A DNA stretch of 64,000 bases from Cytobacillus oceanisediminis (lineage in GTDB: Bacteria > Bacillota > Bacilli > Bacillales > Cytobacillaceae), in contig NZ_QGTW01000001.1 in NCBI RefSeq assembly GCF_003182355.1, positions 829,642-893,641 on the forward strand, given 5' to 3'. The notes under the pieces are model-generated. The model made no database searches, was not told the origin of the DNA, and was given only the letters and a program-made list of their open reading frames with translations. Of this stretch, positions 54,610 to 62,851 are shown in pieces. The position numbers and the translations under genes are program-made. Position 1 is the stretch's first letter. Each line of letters opens with the position of its first letter.

Positions 54610-54789
54610 ATGGTTATCCTATTAGGGATTCTGTGTTTAATTATTTTGTGTAGTTCAATTCTAATATTATCATCAATTTCCGTTTCTCTGTACCAAAAAA
54701 AGGACAACATAAAGAAGGAATCTGCAAGGAAGGAAGAAGATTATTACAGCTTTTTATTTGATGTTTATGGAGAAAAACATTACTTATAA
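54610..54789 (+). CDS. Small single-helix membrane protein, 59 residues
   Basis: ATG 54610 follows a strong AAAAGGAGGTATCCAAT. Residues 1-28 form one hydrophobic helix (MVILLGILCLIILCSSILIL), followed by a basic stretch and an acidic/aromatic end (EEDYYSFLFDVYGEKHYL). Divergent from the LacI-type regulator and probably repressed by it. Has its own terminator. No family recognised. Confidence 0.7.
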   Translation: MVILLGILCLIILCSSILILSSISVSLYQKKDNIKKESARKEEDYYSFLFDVYGEKHYL

Positions 54790-54819
54790 TCATAAGTGGC
54801 AAATTAATCGAACACGCAC

Positions 54820-54848
54820 ACAAACAGGAGGGGTCGACTCCTGTTTGT
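54820..54848 (+). terminator. Strong terminator
   Basis: ACAAACAGGAG pairs perfectly with CTCCTGTTTGT around a 7-nt loop, 30 nt after the stop of the small membrane protein gene. Confidence 0.8.
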
Positions 54849-54936
54849 ACATATAAATTCTTTGAAATCCAGCCTATAATTTTTTGGATTTCAGATGTAT
54901 AGTTACATGTATCACTGTTTGAGAGGATGGATTTTT

Positions 54937-55179
54937 TTGTTTATAAAACTTACAAAAGAACAGCAGCAAAAGATGATTTCGGACATTCAAACCTTTTTTT
55001 CTCAAGAGAGAGGCGAAGAAATATCGGAATTTAGTGCGGAAAGAGTCTTGGATTTTGCTAAAGAGTCACTTGCACCACATTTCTACAACGCGGCTATTGC
55101 TGATGTAAAGCATGTAGTTGAGCAGCAATATGCTTCAATGGAAGATGAAATCTTAACGCTGGAACGCCCGATTAAATAA
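54937..55179 (+). CDS. DUF2164 family protein
   Basis: An 80-residue protein of the DUF2164 family: KLTKEQQQKMISDIQTFFSQERGEEISEFSAERVLDF in two blocks, then APHFYNAAIADVKHVVEQQY, the typical PxxYNxxIxDA region. Function unknown. TTG 54937 gives MFIKLTKEQ, as in the family, after GAGAGGATGG; the frame is open upstream to 54895 but less convincingly. Monocistronic with a terminator. Confidence 0.8.
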   Translation: MFIKLTKEQQQKMISDIQTFFSQERGEEISEFSAERVLDFAKESLAPHFYNAAIADVKHVVEQQYASMEDEILTLERPIK

Positions 55180-55205
55180 CAAGATACTATAAAAAAGGAA
55201 GGACC

Positions 55206-55235
55206 AAAAACCGCTGAAGCTTATCAGCGGTTTTC
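55206..55235 (+). terminator. Terminator of the DUF2164 gene
   Basis: AAAACCGCTGA pairs with TCAGCGGTTTT around an 8-nt loop. Confidence 0.85.
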
Positions 55236-55318
55236 AAATTGATTATAATCTAACTTTTATTGGATGGGGGGCACTGCTGCATGATCCCATTAAACTACAA
55301 AGTCTGTTTTAAGTAAGT

Positions 55319-55955
55319 TTATTTGGATTTCTCATTACCCAAAGTAATCCATAACACAGTTAAAAATAAGCAAATAGCTCCCGCTAGCCAGAATAAATTC
55401 GCCAATCCTATTTTTTGTTCAAGAGTATATCCAATCATCGGCCCAAGTGCCGCGGCTAAGTCTACTATTATAGTAAAAGTAGTCATAATCAAGACCTTGT
55501 TTGGAACTCTTGATGAATAACCAGTGACTATATCATCCATTATTGTTGTTAAAACAGAAGCAACTAAAAGATGTATAAATATAATAGGAAGCCAAATGAG
55601 TATCGGAACATTCATCGGAATAATGAAATAAAGCAGGAATGCACTAGCCAGGAAGATAGATAAGATGAAATTTTTTTGTTCCGTTTTATCAAGCATATTT
55701 CCAATTTTCATTACTATAAAAGGTGCTACTCCCCACCTTATTGCCTGGATAATGCCTGCTAATGTTGCAGCCCCGGCAATAATCCCCAAAAAATTAATAT
55801 TATCGGTGAATTTAACCTCTATAATATGACTTAATGTGGCAGTTAACATTCCGTCAAGCAGCATCATAATTAGAAATGAGGTACCCTAATATCATTACAA
55901 GACGTTTATTTAAAATTGAATTTATGTTTGTTAAGATCGAGGAATTTTTCTCCAT
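55319..55955 (-). pseudogene. MFS transporter remnant (C-terminal half)
   Basis: The long open part (182 residues from 55867) is helices 7-12 of a major facilitator: GAATLAGIIQAIRWGVAPFIV, a short basic loop, then five more helices ending LGNEKSK. About 20 codons upstream a different frame reads MEKNSSILTNINSILNKRLV, which joins naturally to the front of it through one frameshift near 55880. The first six helices are absent; a terminator lies where they should be. Confidence 0.65.
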
Positions 55956-55990
55956 CGCTTAATTAATTAGCATTAACACAGCTTAATAAA

Positions 55991-56025
55991 AAAAGAAGAC
56001 CTTTGGAAGCAAAGGCCTTCTTTTT
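55991..56025. terminator. Terminator of the arsenic operon
   Basis: AAAAGAAGACCTTTG pairs (one mismatch) with CAAAGGCCTTCTTTT around a 4-nt loop, 20 nt beyond the HesB-like stop codon. Confidence 0.85.
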
Positions 56026-56042
56026 ATGAATTGGTTATACCT

Positions 56043-56321
56043 TTAACAGCAATCACTTTCATTTCCTAAAAGTACAAGGCCATTTGCTTCCTTGTTAAAA
56101 TCAAGAACTAAATTCTCTGTAACACTTTCAATGTCAGAATCAATGGCCACCTTAATGTCGTTAATCGTGACTACTTTATCATTTTCTTCTGGCTCATCCA
56201 GAGCCAGTCCCACTTTTGGCTGTCCTCAGCCAAAGCCTGCAAAATAAAAACGGATGTTTTTGGCACCTTGTTCTTGAAGCATTTTCTTCAAGAAGTCACG
56301 AGCTTGATCTGTTATATTCAC
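56043..56321 (-). CDS. HesB/IscA-like protein, probable selenoprotein (in-frame TGA at codon 32)
   Basis: GTG 56321 after AGGTGAGGAG starts a 92-residue frame with one in-frame TGA at 56228-56226. Before it: NITDQARDFLKKMLQEQGAK and NIRFYFAGFG; after it: GQPKVGLALDEPEENDKVVT, then VAIDSDIESVTENLVLDFNK and the end NESDCC. Homologues (YneR-like HesB proteins) read GFGCG here, so TGA stands exactly in place of the conserved Cys, and coding quality is unbroken after it. A SECIS-like hairpin follows at the right distance. HesB-like selenoproteins are known in other bacteria. The alternative is a nonsense mutation. Last gene of the ars operon, 49 nt after the phosphatase gene. Confidence 0.8.
56189..56207 (-). 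promoter_or_regulatory. SECIS-like RNA hairpin in the HesB-like gene
   Basis: In the mRNA, CUGGCUC pairs perfectly with GAGCCAG around the loop UGGAU. The loop begins 25 nt after the UGA, has a G among its first two bases and is small, all as expected for bacterial SECIS elements. A second hairpin (UUUGGCU/AGCCAAA, 56215-56234) places the UGA at its own apex. Confidence 0.65.
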
Positions 56322-56370
56322 TTTCTCCTCACCTCTAATTTATATATATGAACCCTTTACTATTTTAACA

Positions 56371-56793
56371 TTAAGCATTTGGATATAGGCGCTGCAAAGA
56401 CTCTTTCATCTCCGGTTTCACATTAATTTGGGGCCGAACTGACTTTGCCATTTTTTCCGCTTCTTCGATGGACTTTGCTTTACCTAGTGATAATAATGTT
56501 CCGATTGCTACCGTTCCTGTTCGATTGCTTCCGCCTCCACAATGGAAATAGACCTTTTTGCCTTCGTTATAGGCTTTTACGACGTGACCGATGGATTTTT
56601 GAATGGATTCATCTTGTTTACCAGCGTCATCGACAATCGGGCTATGAATTCGCTCATATGGAGTTTCTGATGATTCGGCCCGCAAGTCAAAGATAACATC
56701 GGCTTTTTCACTCTCGATTACATCTTTCGCATCATCGGCACCCCCAATGAAAATACGGTTTTTAATTAATTCATGATAATTTTTATTAGCCAT
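56371..56793 (-). CDS. Dual-specificity-type protein phosphatase
   Basis: A 140-residue cysteine phosphatase with the C-x5-R signature HCGGGSNRTG (Cys85, Arg91) preceded by KKVYFHC and the general-acid Asp probably in SPIVDDAGKQDE (about 55). The N-terminal RIFIGGADDA and IFDLRAES fit the small DSP/tyrosine phosphatase group. ATG 56793 follows AAAGGTGGAGCGG, 17 nt after arsA. A phosphatase in an arsenic operon is unusual; it might act on a regulator or on an arsenylated or phosphorylated metabolite, but that is a guess. Confidence 0.85.
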   Translation of the reverse strand: MANKNYHELIKNRIFIGGADDAKDVIESEKADVIFDLRAESSETPYERIHSPIVDDAGKQDESIQKSIGHVVKAYNEGKKVYFHCGGGSNRTGTVAIGTLLSLGKAKSIEEAEKMAKSVRPQINVKPEMKESLQRLYPNA

Positions 56794-56810
56794 GGCCGCT
56801 CCACCTTTAA

Positions 56811-58586
56811 TTAAGAATAAGTAATAAACTTTTTCATTACTTCATATCCCGTGTTTTCTTCACTCATTAAGGGGACAATAGCCGCTTTCCTGCTTAGTTC
56901 CTCTGTCACTTTTTTAATCCATTGGATTTCAGCCTGGGCTCTTCCCCTTAAAACAGGATCCTTTGTTTCAGTAGCATACAGACTTTGATTGATCAACCAC
57001 CATTTTGGAGAAATTCCGGCACGATTTAAATCATCCTGCAGCCTGCTTGCTTCCAGTACTGGTGTTGCCTCTGCCAATGAAACAATCACTACACCTGTTT
57101 CTTTAGGATTTCTCAATCTCGGCAGAAGGCTCTTCACACTGTCTGGTATTTCGCCTGTGGAGCGAGCCAATTCTTTATGGTAAGACTGGGCCGCATCTAA
57201 TAGAAGCAGTGTATGCCCTGACGGAGCTGTATCAATTACGACAATTTCATCATTTGATTTAGCAACGACTTCTGCAAATGCACGGAATACCGCAATTTCT
57301 TCTGTACATGGCGAATTTAAATCTTCCTCAATATAAGCAATTGCCTCTTCATCAAGCTCGCTGCTTACTTTTGATAAAACCTCCGTTTTGTATGCCTCTA
57401 CTTCTTTTTTGGGATCTATGCGACTAATGGTTAAGTTCTGATTTAGAGCGCTATTTTTAAATACAAAATCAAGGTGTGCCGCTGGGTCTGTTGTGGTTAA
57501 ATGGACTTTATGGCCTTTTTCAACCATGCCAACGGCGATAGCAGATGCCATAGTGGTTTTGCCAACTCCGCCTTTTCCCATCGTAAAAATAACTCTTGTA
57601 TGATTGGATGAAAAGTCATTAATAACTTCACTCAATCCCGGCAATCTGAATGCTTGCTTATCACCGATCGTTTCTGCTTCCGGCAATGTATATTGCTTAA
57701 ATAAATAACGGAGATTTTTTAATCCAGTCAGCGAATACGAAACAAATGGCAGCGAGTAAGTCCCGATCTGCTTTAAATCATGCGGTATTTGTTTTAAAGC
57801 ATTTCGCTGTCGGTTATATAAGGATGATGAAATTTGGTCATCAGGGATATGTGTTTGCATTAATCCATTAATAATGAGTGCTTGATTTTTGATGCCAATT
57901 TCTCTTAATTCTTTGGATGCACGTTCTGCCTCAAGGAGGGAAGAATCATCTGGCCGTGCCACCAGTACAAGGGTGGTTTGAGCTGGGTCAGCAAGAGCCT
58001 CCATAGTCCTGGCATAGATTTGCCTCTTTTCAGCCAATCCGGATAAAGGACCTAAGCAGGAAGCACCATGTGTGCTTTCTTCCAGGAATCCGCTCCATGC
58101 AGTAGGAAGCTGAAGCAGGCGCAGGGTATGGCCAGTAGGTGCTGTATCAAAAATAATATGATCATATGATTCCACAATAGAAGAGTCTGATAGCAAATTA
58201 GTGAACTCATCAAAAGCGGCAATCTCCACCGTACAAGCCCCTGAAAGCTGCTCTTCCATCGTTGCCACAACGGTATCTGGCAGCTTTCCGCGATAAGGTC
58301 CGATTATTTTATCGCGATAAGCGCGGGCCGCTTCTTCAGGATCCAAATTACAGGCAGCAAGATTTTGAACACTTGGAATAGCCATCGGTGCATTCGTTAA
58401 CTCCACTTCCAGGACATCCTGCAGATTGGATGCAGGATCTGTACTGACAAGCAAAACTTTCTTTCCCTCATCTGCCAATTTAACAGCGGATGCACAAGCA
58501 GTTGATGTTTTTCCTACACCGCCTTTACCGGTAAAGAACAGAAATTTTGTGTTCGCGACCATTTCGGTACTAAATGGCTGAAACAT
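56811..58586 (-). CDS. arsA: Arsenite-stimulated ATPase ArsA (two-domain)
   Basis: Soluble ATPase that energises the ArsB arsenite pump. The 591-residue protein is a tandem duplication: N-terminal Walker A GKGGVGKTS (20-28) and DTAPTGHTLRLL, C-terminal Walker A GKGGVGKTT (about 340) and DTAPSGHTLLLL. The arsenite-binding cysteines are visible in SGACTVE, ASCLGP and SPCTEE, as in the well-studied plasmid ArsA. ATG 58586 lies 13 nt after GGGAG. It follows arsD by 19 nt. Confidence 0.97.
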   Translation of the reverse strand: MFQPFSTEMVANTKFLFFTGKGGVGKTSTACASAVKLADEGKKVLLVSTDPASNLQDVLEVELTNAPMAIPSVQNLAACNLDPEEAARAYRDKIIGPYRGKLPDTVVATMEEQLSGACTVEIAAFDEFTNLLSDSSIVESYDHIIFDTAPTGHTLRLLQLPTAWSGFLEESTHGASCLGPLSGLAEKRQIYARTMEALADPAQTTLVLVARPDDSSLLEAERASKELREIGIKNQALIINGLMQTHIPDDQISSSLYNRQRNALKQIPHDLKQIGTYSLPFVSYSLTGLKNLRYLFKQYTLPEAETIGDKQAFRLPGLSEVINDFSSNHTRVIFTMGKGGVGKTTMASAIAVGMVEKGHKVHLTTTDPAAHLDFVFKNSALNQNLTISRIDPKKEVEAYKTEVLSKVSSELDEEAIAYIEEDLNSPCTEEIAVFRAFAEVVAKSNDEIVVIDTAPSGHTLLLLDAAQSYHKELARSTGEIPDSVKSLLPRLRNPKETGVVIVSLAEATPVLEASRLQDDLNRAGISPKWWLINQSLYATETKDPVLRGRAQAEIQWIKKVTEELSRKAAIVPLMSEENTGYEVMKKFITYS

Positions 58587-58605
58587 AATAACGTTCCACT
58601 CCCTT

Positions 58606-58965
58606 CTATATTAAATCAAGCTTCTTGATGACTTTTGGTTTTTTCTCAGCAAGTTCCTCCACTATGATGCCAAACCACTCGGCAAGTTCAGCATTTGCAG
58701 GGTATTTTCCTTCCTTAACCACCGTACCATTCAATAATGTGACCGGCAGAGCATCAGGGCCCTTTTCATGCAGAACTTTGTTCACTTCTTTATTATCTGC
58801 AAATGCTGAAGGTTCGCTTCCCAAGTTATAACGTTTAATATCGAAACCCTTTTTTTCCAGCGCAAAGACTGCGGCTGCCATTCTTGTTAATTCCGGGTCA
58901 ACACTCGGTCCGCATACCCCAGTCGGACAGCATAATGCTGGATCAAAAACTTCAACTTTGTTCAT
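58606..58965 (-). CDS. arsD: Arsenic metallochaperone ArsD
   Basis: Binds arsenite from thiol carriers and hands it to ArsA; also a weak repressor of ars operons. The 119-residue protein has the metal site Cys12-Cys13 and Cys18 in LCCPTGVCGPSVD and the family helix EVNKVLHEKGPDALPVTLLNG; the extra C-terminal Cys pairs of some ArsD are absent. ATG 58965 follows AAAGGAGCTGACTGAC. Adjacent to arsA, as expected. Confidence 0.95.
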   Translation of the reverse strand: MNKVEVFDPALCCPTGVCGPSVDPELTRMAAAVFALEKKGFDIKRYNLGSEPSAFADNKEVNKVLHEKGPDALPVTLLNGTVVKEGKYPANAELAEWFGIIVEELAEKKPKVIKKLDLI

Positions 58966-59024
58966 GTCAGTCAGCTCCTTTAAAAATCAAATAAGCATAT
59001 ACTTTTCACTTTTGTTAAAAGAAA

Positions 59025-59050
59025 AGCCAAGAGAGTAAATTCTCCTGGCT
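59025..59050 (-). terminator. Hairpin between arsC and arsD
   Basis: AGCCAAGAGA pairs (one mismatch) with TCTCCTGGCT around a 6-nt loop and is followed by TTTTC on the minus strand, 9 nt after the arsC stop. It probably attenuates expression of arsD-arsA and the two last genes relative to arsR-arsB-arsC. Confidence 0.7.
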
Positions 59051-59058
59051 ATCCTATT

Positions 59059-59478
59059 TTACTTTCCAGTATCAGCAAACGTTTTGATGCGGTCGCCAAT
59101 TTCATCACGGACGCGCTGGAAGAATGCCCATTTTTCTTCCTCTGTTCCTTTTGCTTTGGCCGGGTCGTCAAATCCCCAATGCTCACGCTTCACATGAGGA
59201 GGGGTCATTGGGCACTTATCCGCTGCATCACCGCAAAGCGTAACAACTAGATCAGCATTATTTAAAATTTCAGGATCAATGATATCAGAAGTCTGGTTTG
59301 AAATATCAATGCCGGATTCTTTCATTGCTTTTACAGCATTCGGGTTTAAACCATGTGCTTCAATACCTGCACTGTATACATTCCACTCATCACTTAGATG
59401 CTTTTTTGCCCACCCTTCAGCCATTTGGCTGCGGCAAGAGTTACCAGTACATAGGAAGTAAATTGTTTTTTTTGACAT
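59059..59478 (-). CDS. arsC: Arsenate reductase ArsC (thioredoxin-coupled)
   Basis: Reduces arsenate to arsenite with thioredoxin. The 139-residue protein has the low-molecular-weight phosphatase loop with Cys10, Cys15 and Arg16 ([16 protein letters not shown]) and the redox pair Cys82 and Cys89 in [14 protein letters not shown], exactly as in B. subtilis and Staphylococcus ArsC. ATG 59478 follows AAAAAGGAGAATC; an upstream in-frame ATG at 59502 is less likely. Third gene of the operon. Confidence 0.97.
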   Translation of the reverse strand: MSKKTIYFLCTGNSCRSQMAEGWAKKHLSDEWNVYSAGIEAHGLNPNAVKAMKESGIDISNQTSDIIDPEILNNADLVVTLCGDAADKCPMTPPHVKREHWGFDDPAKAKGTEEEKWAFFQRVRDEIGDRIKTFADTGK

Positions 59479-59581
59479 GTTGAGATTCTCCTTTTTATAC
59501 ATAGTTTTTTACTAATAATTTCAAAAAATGGGCTCTGTTAAATAAGGGTATTGATTTAATCAACAATTAGCTTTATCACAG

Positions 59582-60877
59582 TTAAATAATCAATAACCAA
59601 ATATATAAACCAACTAATGTGATGAACAATGTTGGAATGGTTAATATAATTCCAGTCTTAAAATATGTTCCCCATGAGATTTTTACACCCTTCAGCGATA
59701 AGACATGCAGCCATAGCAGTGTTGCAAGGGAACCGATCGGTGTAATTTTTGGACCAAGATCCGATCCAATTATATTTGCGTAAATCAGTGCTTCACGGAT
59801 AACTCCGCTCGTATTGGTATCGGCAATAGCAAGGGCGTCAATCATAACAGTCGGCATATTATTCATTACAGATGAAAGAATAGCGGCAATGAATCCCATC
59901 CCGATTGTCGCGGCAAATAGCCCCTGGTCTGCAGTAAGCTGAATCAGATCAGCCAATACATTAGTCAAGCCAACATTTCTTAAGCCATACACAACAACAT
60001 ACATACCAATTGAGAAAAAAACGATGGCCCACGGTGCACCTTTCACAACTGTTCCTGTATTAACTGCCGTACTCCTTCTGGCCATCATCAAGAAGAAGAT
60101 GGCGATGATTCCAGCGATGAATGAAACTGGTACACCAATATATTCACTTGCAAAGTAGCCGATTAGCAAAAGGCCCAGCACCATCCAGGACATCTTAAAC
60201 ATCTTATGGTCGCGAATTGCTTCATCCGGCTTTTTCAAATGCGATAGGTCATAATTCTTTGGAATGCTTTTCCTAAAAAATAAGTATAAGACAAGGATAC
60301 TTGCGCCTAATGAAAAGAAGTTAGGAATGATCATTCTTGATGCAAATTCTGCAAACCCAATTCCAAAGAAGTCAGCAGATACAATATTAACCAGGTTGCT
60401 TACAACCAATGGAAGTGATGTTGTATCCGCTATAAATCCGCTTGCAATGATAAAAGGAAAAACCATTTTCTCGTTGAAATTAAGGTTTCTTACCATCGCA
60501 AGAACGATAGGTGTCAGTATAAGCGCCGCTCCATCGTTGGCAAAAAACGCAGCTACCAGCGCCCCTAAAATCGAAACGTAAACAAACATTCTCACGCCGT
60601 TTCCCTTCGCTGCTCTTGCCATGTGCAGTGCTGCCCACTCAAAAAAGCCAATCTCATCTAAAATAAGGGAAATTATGATGATAGCAATAAAGGCAAGAGT
60701 GGCATTCCAAACAATTGAAGTTACATCGATAACATCATTGAAGTCAACAACTCCGACGATCAATGCAAGAATGGCTCCTCCACAGGCAGACCATCCGATT
60801 GACAAGCCTTTAGGCTGCCAGATTACTAATATGAGGGTGACTAAGAAAATCACCGATGCTAGTATAATTTGAGTCAA
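59582..60877 (-). CDS. arsB: Arsenite efflux pump ArsB
   Basis: Inner-membrane arsenite/antimonite exporter that works alone or with ArsA. The 431-residue protein has about twelve helices and the ArsB/NhaD blocks [57 protein letters not shown] and [25 protein letters not shown] 60877 follows AAAAAGGGGGTACCACA. It lies 15 nt after arsR. It is of the ArsB, not the Acr3, type. Confidence 0.97.
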   Translation of the reverse strand: MTQIILASVIFLVTLILVIWQPKGLSIGWSACGGAILALIVGVVDFNDVIDVTSIVWNATLAFIAIIIISLILDEIGFFEWAALHMARAAKGNGVRMFVYVSILGALVAAFFANDGAALILTPIVLAMVRNLNFNEKMVFPFIIASGFIADTTSLPLVVSNLVNIVSADFFGIGFAEFASRMIIPNFFSLGASILVLYLFFRKSIPKNYDLSHLKKPDEAIRDHKMFKMSWMVLGLLLIGYFASEYIGVPVSFIAGIIAIFFLMMARRSTAVNTGTVVKGAPWAIVFFSIGMYVVVYGLRNVGLTNVLADLIQLTADQGLFAATIGMGFIAAILSSVMNNMPTVMIDALAIADTNTSGVIREALIYANIIGSDLGPKITPIGSLATLLWLHVLSLKGVKISWGTYFKTGIILTIPTLFITLVGLYIWLLII

Positions 60878-60892
60878 TGTGGTACCCCCTTT

Positions 60893-61237
60893 TTACTCAC
60901 AGGAAATTCGCAGTCCCTGTTCTTCCAGCTCTTTTAATTTAAAATCCTGATTCGGAAGGTGATTCAACAGGTTCTGAACTAATGGATAATAGTCGCTTCC
61001 TTTATTTAACGAGTAAATAATCCATTGACCTCTTCTGGCTTCCCTCACAACCCCGGCATCTTTTAACTTCCGTAAATGCTGGCTAATTGCAGGCTGGCTC
61101 ATTTTGAAAATCTCTACAAATTCACAAACACAGCAATCATTTGCATCTAAAATTTTCACCATGGTCAAACGAGTTTTATCGCCTAATAATTTCAAAATGG
61201 CTGCTGCTTTATCCATTTCCACTGTGGATACTTTCAT
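60893..61237 (-). CDS. arsR: Arsenic-responsive repressor ArsR
   Basis: SmtB/ArsR winged-helix repressor that leaves its operator when arsenite binds. The 114 residues contain the metal-binding helix with NDCCVCEFVEIF (Cys-Cys-x-Cys near 32-35) and the recognition helix SQPAISQHLRKLKDAGVV. ATG 61237 follows GGAGGTGATGGCCGG. First gene of the operon; a palindrome lies 44 bp upstream. Confidence 0.95.
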   Translation of the reverse strand: MKVSTVEMDKAAAILKLLGDKTRLTMVKILDANDCCVCEFVEIFKMSQPAISQHLRKLKDAGVVREARRGQWIIYSLNKGSDYYPLVQNLLNHLPNQDFKLKELEEQGLRISCE

Positions 61238-61280
61238 CCGGCCATCACCTCCGCTTTACTTACATCAATATATAATAATC

Positions 61281-61294
61281 TGCTTATATAAGCA
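61281..61294 (-). promoter_or_regulatory. ArsR operator
   Basis: TGCTTATATAAGCA is a perfect 14-bp palindrome upstream of arsR, AT-rich at the centre as usual for SmtB/ArsR sites. Confidence 0.7.
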
Positions 61295-61370
61295 ATTACT
61301 TTTATACCTCTTAACAAAATCTTAACATTATTATGGCTTTCATCTAAAAATATATAGTACTTCAAATAAA

Positions 61371-61392
61371 AAAGCCGCCAAAGTGGCAGCAC
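61371..61392 (-). terminator. Terminator of the 99-residue gene
   Basis: GCCGCC pairs (one mismatch) with GGCAGC around a 5-nt loop, followed by TTTTTTATTT on the minus strand. Confidence 0.7.
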
Positions 61393-61403
61393 CATTTTAT
61401 CCT

Positions 61404-61703
61404 CTACATTTTTTGTCTTTTTACTTCCTCTAATTCCTCTAAATCCAAATGAGTTTGCGAATAGCCGTTAGCGACCCATTCTGATCTTAATGCGGCATCA
61501 TATTGGGTAAGCCCTTTTTCTTCAGGGACTTTATCTGCATCTGCACTTTCAACTTGGTCAATTTTTTCACTATTCCTCATGTCTGTATCTTCAAGGACAT
61601 CACAATTTTCTTTTTGTCTTTTTTTATAAGCCGAAGCTGCAAATGCAGCACCGCCAGCAGAAACAAGCGATCCTAACACAAGACCCATGGTTGATTTTTT
61701 CAT
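61404..61703 (-). CDS. Hypothetical protein with an N-terminal membrane anchor
   Basis: A 99-residue protein. Residues 1-25 (MKKSTMGLVLGSLVSAGGAA) form a signal-anchor-like hydrophobic segment, then a basic KKRQK, an acidic linker and the conserved-looking end LTQYDAALRSEWVANGYSQT with THLDLEELEEVKRQ. ATG 61703 follows AATGGGAGGAG. It has its own terminator. I do not recognise the family with certainty. Confidence 0.7.
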   Translation of the reverse strand: MKKSTMGLVLGSLVSAGGAAFAASAYKKRQKENCDVLEDTDMRNSEKIDQVESADADKVPEEKGLTQYDAALRSEWVANGYSQTHLDLEELEEVKRQKM

Positions 61704-61935
61704 GGTAAAACTCCTCCCATTAAAATGTTTTTCTCTTAATCTTTTAAATACCCGCTTCTAAAAGAATTATTCTCAAATCCAATAACTGTAAGAACTTGAA
61801 ACAAAGTTGTTACGCAGTAAATAGACTTTAATACTCTGTCATATAGCTGTTCTTTTTCTGGAATAAATCAGTGGTATGATAATTCTGACTGCATTAACTT
61901 GGTAACGAGATTATACATAAAGAGAGTGAAAATAG

Positions 61936-62430
61936 ATGCTGAATGTGACGGAAGCTGTAGAACAACTAATGTGTGCGGGCATTTCCGCCAGTGACAAGGA
62001 AGTCGTACGCTGGATTGAGGAAGGAAAAATTAAGGCGGAACGCAGCCAGCGTAGGAAAACTACCTATAAAATCAAAATAAAGGATCTTACTGATTTCATT
62101 TTCCAAAAACAAGCCGAAGAGCATCAGCGGCAATTGGAATGCATCCTTCAGGAAGTCAAAAGCCTTAAAGGCCAAATCGAAATCTTGCAGACCCGCATAA
62201 ATATTGAGGAGTCTAAAGTTCGTTCCTTAAAGAAAATGGTCCATAAACAAAATGCCATTTCCGACACAGAATTGCACCCAGCTGAACTTTTGGGCTTACA
62301 CGCGGAAACGGATGAGCAGTTAATTAAAAAGGAATTCAAAAAACTGCTAAAAGCCCTCCATCCCGACCGCGGCGGAGATGAAAGGCTCTTTAAAGTGTTT
62401 AATGAACATTACAGTAAGATGCAGTTATAA
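61936..62430 (+). CDS. HTH/coiled-coil/J-domain protein
   Basis: A 164-residue protein with three parts: an excisionase-like helix-turn-helix at about 1-55 (MLNVTEAVEQLMCAGISASD, VVRWIEEGKIKAERSQRRK), a coiled coil at about 58-108, and a C-terminal J-like domain from about 115 (ELLGLHAETDEQLIKKEFKK, LLKALHPDRGGDERLFKVFNEHY). The J hallmark HPD is intact, so it could stimulate a DnaK-type ATPase. ATG 61936 follows AAAGAGAGTG. The combination is unusual; DNA binding and chaperone roles are inferred from the domains. Confidence 0.78.
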   Translation: MLNVTEAVEQLMCAGISASDKEVVRWIEEGKIKAERSQRRKTTYKIKIKDLTDFIFQKQAEEHQRQLECILQEVKSLKGQIEILQTRINIEESKVRSLKKMVHKQNAISDTELHPAELLGLHAETDEQLIKKEFKKLLKALHPDRGGDERLFKVFNEHYSKMQL

Positions 62431-62455
62431 AAATCAGTGTACCCTGTTACTAAAA

Positions 62456-62851
62456 TTAGTTGTGTATCATTTCTTTTTTCACAGGCAATAATTGCTCAGC
62501 TTCAAATAAAAACTTCAACAAGTTTTCATAATCTCGTGTTTGAAATATTAATTCCCTATTGTTAAACACATAAATATTCTGCTCATCGATTAGGTTCCCA
62601 TCACCTAACTTTAGCGACTTCTGAATGGAAATGCTATCTACTAATTTGAAGTCATCATTCTGCGTAGATTTGAAAGGCTTCGTAAAGGAAGAATCACCGA
62701 TTGTTGGAATGGGAGGCTTTTCCTCCATATATACCTTTTGTTTGTCAAAATAAAGCATAACAAGGAAAACTGCAAATATCCCTATTCCCCATAAGATTCT
62801 TTTCTTTAGCTGAAAGTTCTTAATCAGCTCGCTTCTTTCGTCTATTTCCAC
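62456..62851 (-). CDS. Membrane-anchored hypothetical protein
   Basis: A 131-residue protein with a cytosolic basic start, one transmembrane helix at about 19-36 (ILWGIGIFAVFLVMLYF) and an extracellular domain of about 95 residues, mostly beta by pattern (LVDSISIQKSLKLGDGNLID, NIYVFNNRELIFQT). GTG 62851 follows GGAGAGGGTAATTAC. Family not recognised. Converges on the J-domain gene. Confidence 0.65.
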   Translation of the reverse strand: MEIDERSELIKNFQLKKRILWGIGIFAVFLVMLYFDKQKVYMEEKPPIPTIGDSSFTKPFKSTQNDDFKLVDSISIQKSLKLGDGNLIDEQNIYVFNNRELIFQTRDYENLLKFLFEAEQLLPVKKEMIHN

